Of a stretch of DNA of 32,586 nucleotides, positions 32,531-32,586 are shown one piece after another; position 1 is the first letter of the stretch; the number at the start of each line of letters is the position of its first letter. Below the pieces are notes generated by a model. That model did not search any database. It saw nothing but the letters and a program-made list of their open reading frames with translations, and was not told the DNA's origin. The DNA comes from Ensifer sp. USDA 6670 (GTDB lineage Bacteria; Pseudomonadota; Alphaproteobacteria; Rhizobiales; Rhizobiaceae), in the NCBI GenBank assembly GCA_000421085.1, contig ATWE01000036.1:1-32586 (forward strand), written 5' to 3'. The position numbers and the translations under genes are program-made.

Positions 32531-32586
32531 CCGTCGCCCGTCTTTCCCGTCCGCAATAATATGATCCCTTCGCGGACGGCGGCGTG
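32492..32586. repeat. Right copy of 95-bp terminal direct repeat
   Basis: Identical to positions 1-95. Removing one copy gives a 32,491-bp circle in which hsp20 is followed by the IS5-like remnant near 390. Confidence 0.95.

Noticed and set aside
1..32586. CRISPR arrays, rRNA or tRNA genes, repABC or toxin-antitoxin genes
   Set aside because: I looked for regularly spaced repeats, tRNA-like cloverleaf arms and replication or partition motifs on both strands and saw none; a covariance-model search would be decisive for RNA genes.

Overview
The window reads as accessory DNA from a high-GC alphaproteobacterium, most likely a Rhizobiaceae member (Sinorhizobium/Ensifer or Rhizobium-like). The evidence is FixK/FNR-type regulation, an arcDABC-type arginine deiminase locus, a FixL-like PAS kinase and a copper set resembling those on rhizobial plasmids. 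The assignment rests on remembered family resemblance, not on a search. Positions 1-95 repeat exactly at 32492-32586, so the contig is probably a closed circle of 32,491 bp. I see no replication, partition or mobilization gene, and no rRNA, tRNA or CRISPR array.

Layout. 1-1420: end of hsp20, an IS5-like remnant and a degraded PAS-like gene. 1450-3232: two divergent Crp/Fnr regulators around a FixK-type box. 3505-5938: frameshifted hemerythrin-like gene, small cytochrome c, divergent NRAMP-family transporter. 6187-10470: OmpR-type response regulator, hybrid histidine kinase with a FixL-like PAS domain, broken second response regulator. 10520-12208: IS110 remnant and a formate/nitrite-family channel. 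12240-16110: arcD-arcA-arcB and an arcC stub, with arcA reading into arcB. 16855-19642: alcohol dehydrogenase-GNAT fusion and a universal stress protein. 19845-21236: IS3 remnant, orphan C-terminal fragment, XRE-cupin regulator. 21399-22975: fasciclin, DUF378, TspO and a broken hypothetical gene. 22960-23846: IS21 remnant abutting the 3' end of a copper P-type ATPase. 24395-30254: copper island (DUF305, small exported proteins, TolC, multicopper oxidase, cupredoxin, CusF-like). 30315-31790: remnants of a class III cyclase and of phosphoketolase, with an exported hypothetical between them. 32003-32530: hsp20.

Two themes tie the genes together. The first is low-oxygen physiology. Six perfect TTGA-N6-TCAA palindromes lie in intergenic DNA upstream of a Crp/Fnr gene, the FNT channel, arcD, adh-GNAT, uspA and hsp20, and a FixK-like protein able to read them is encoded in the window. 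The second is periplasmic copper handling, with an intact oxidase/efflux operon but a truncated ATPase.

The third feature is decay. Many genes carry single-base indels (hemerythrin, arcD, arcA, a response regulator, yqaA, copA and others) and four IS families survive only as fragments. Whether this is real decay or assembly error is the main uncertainty.
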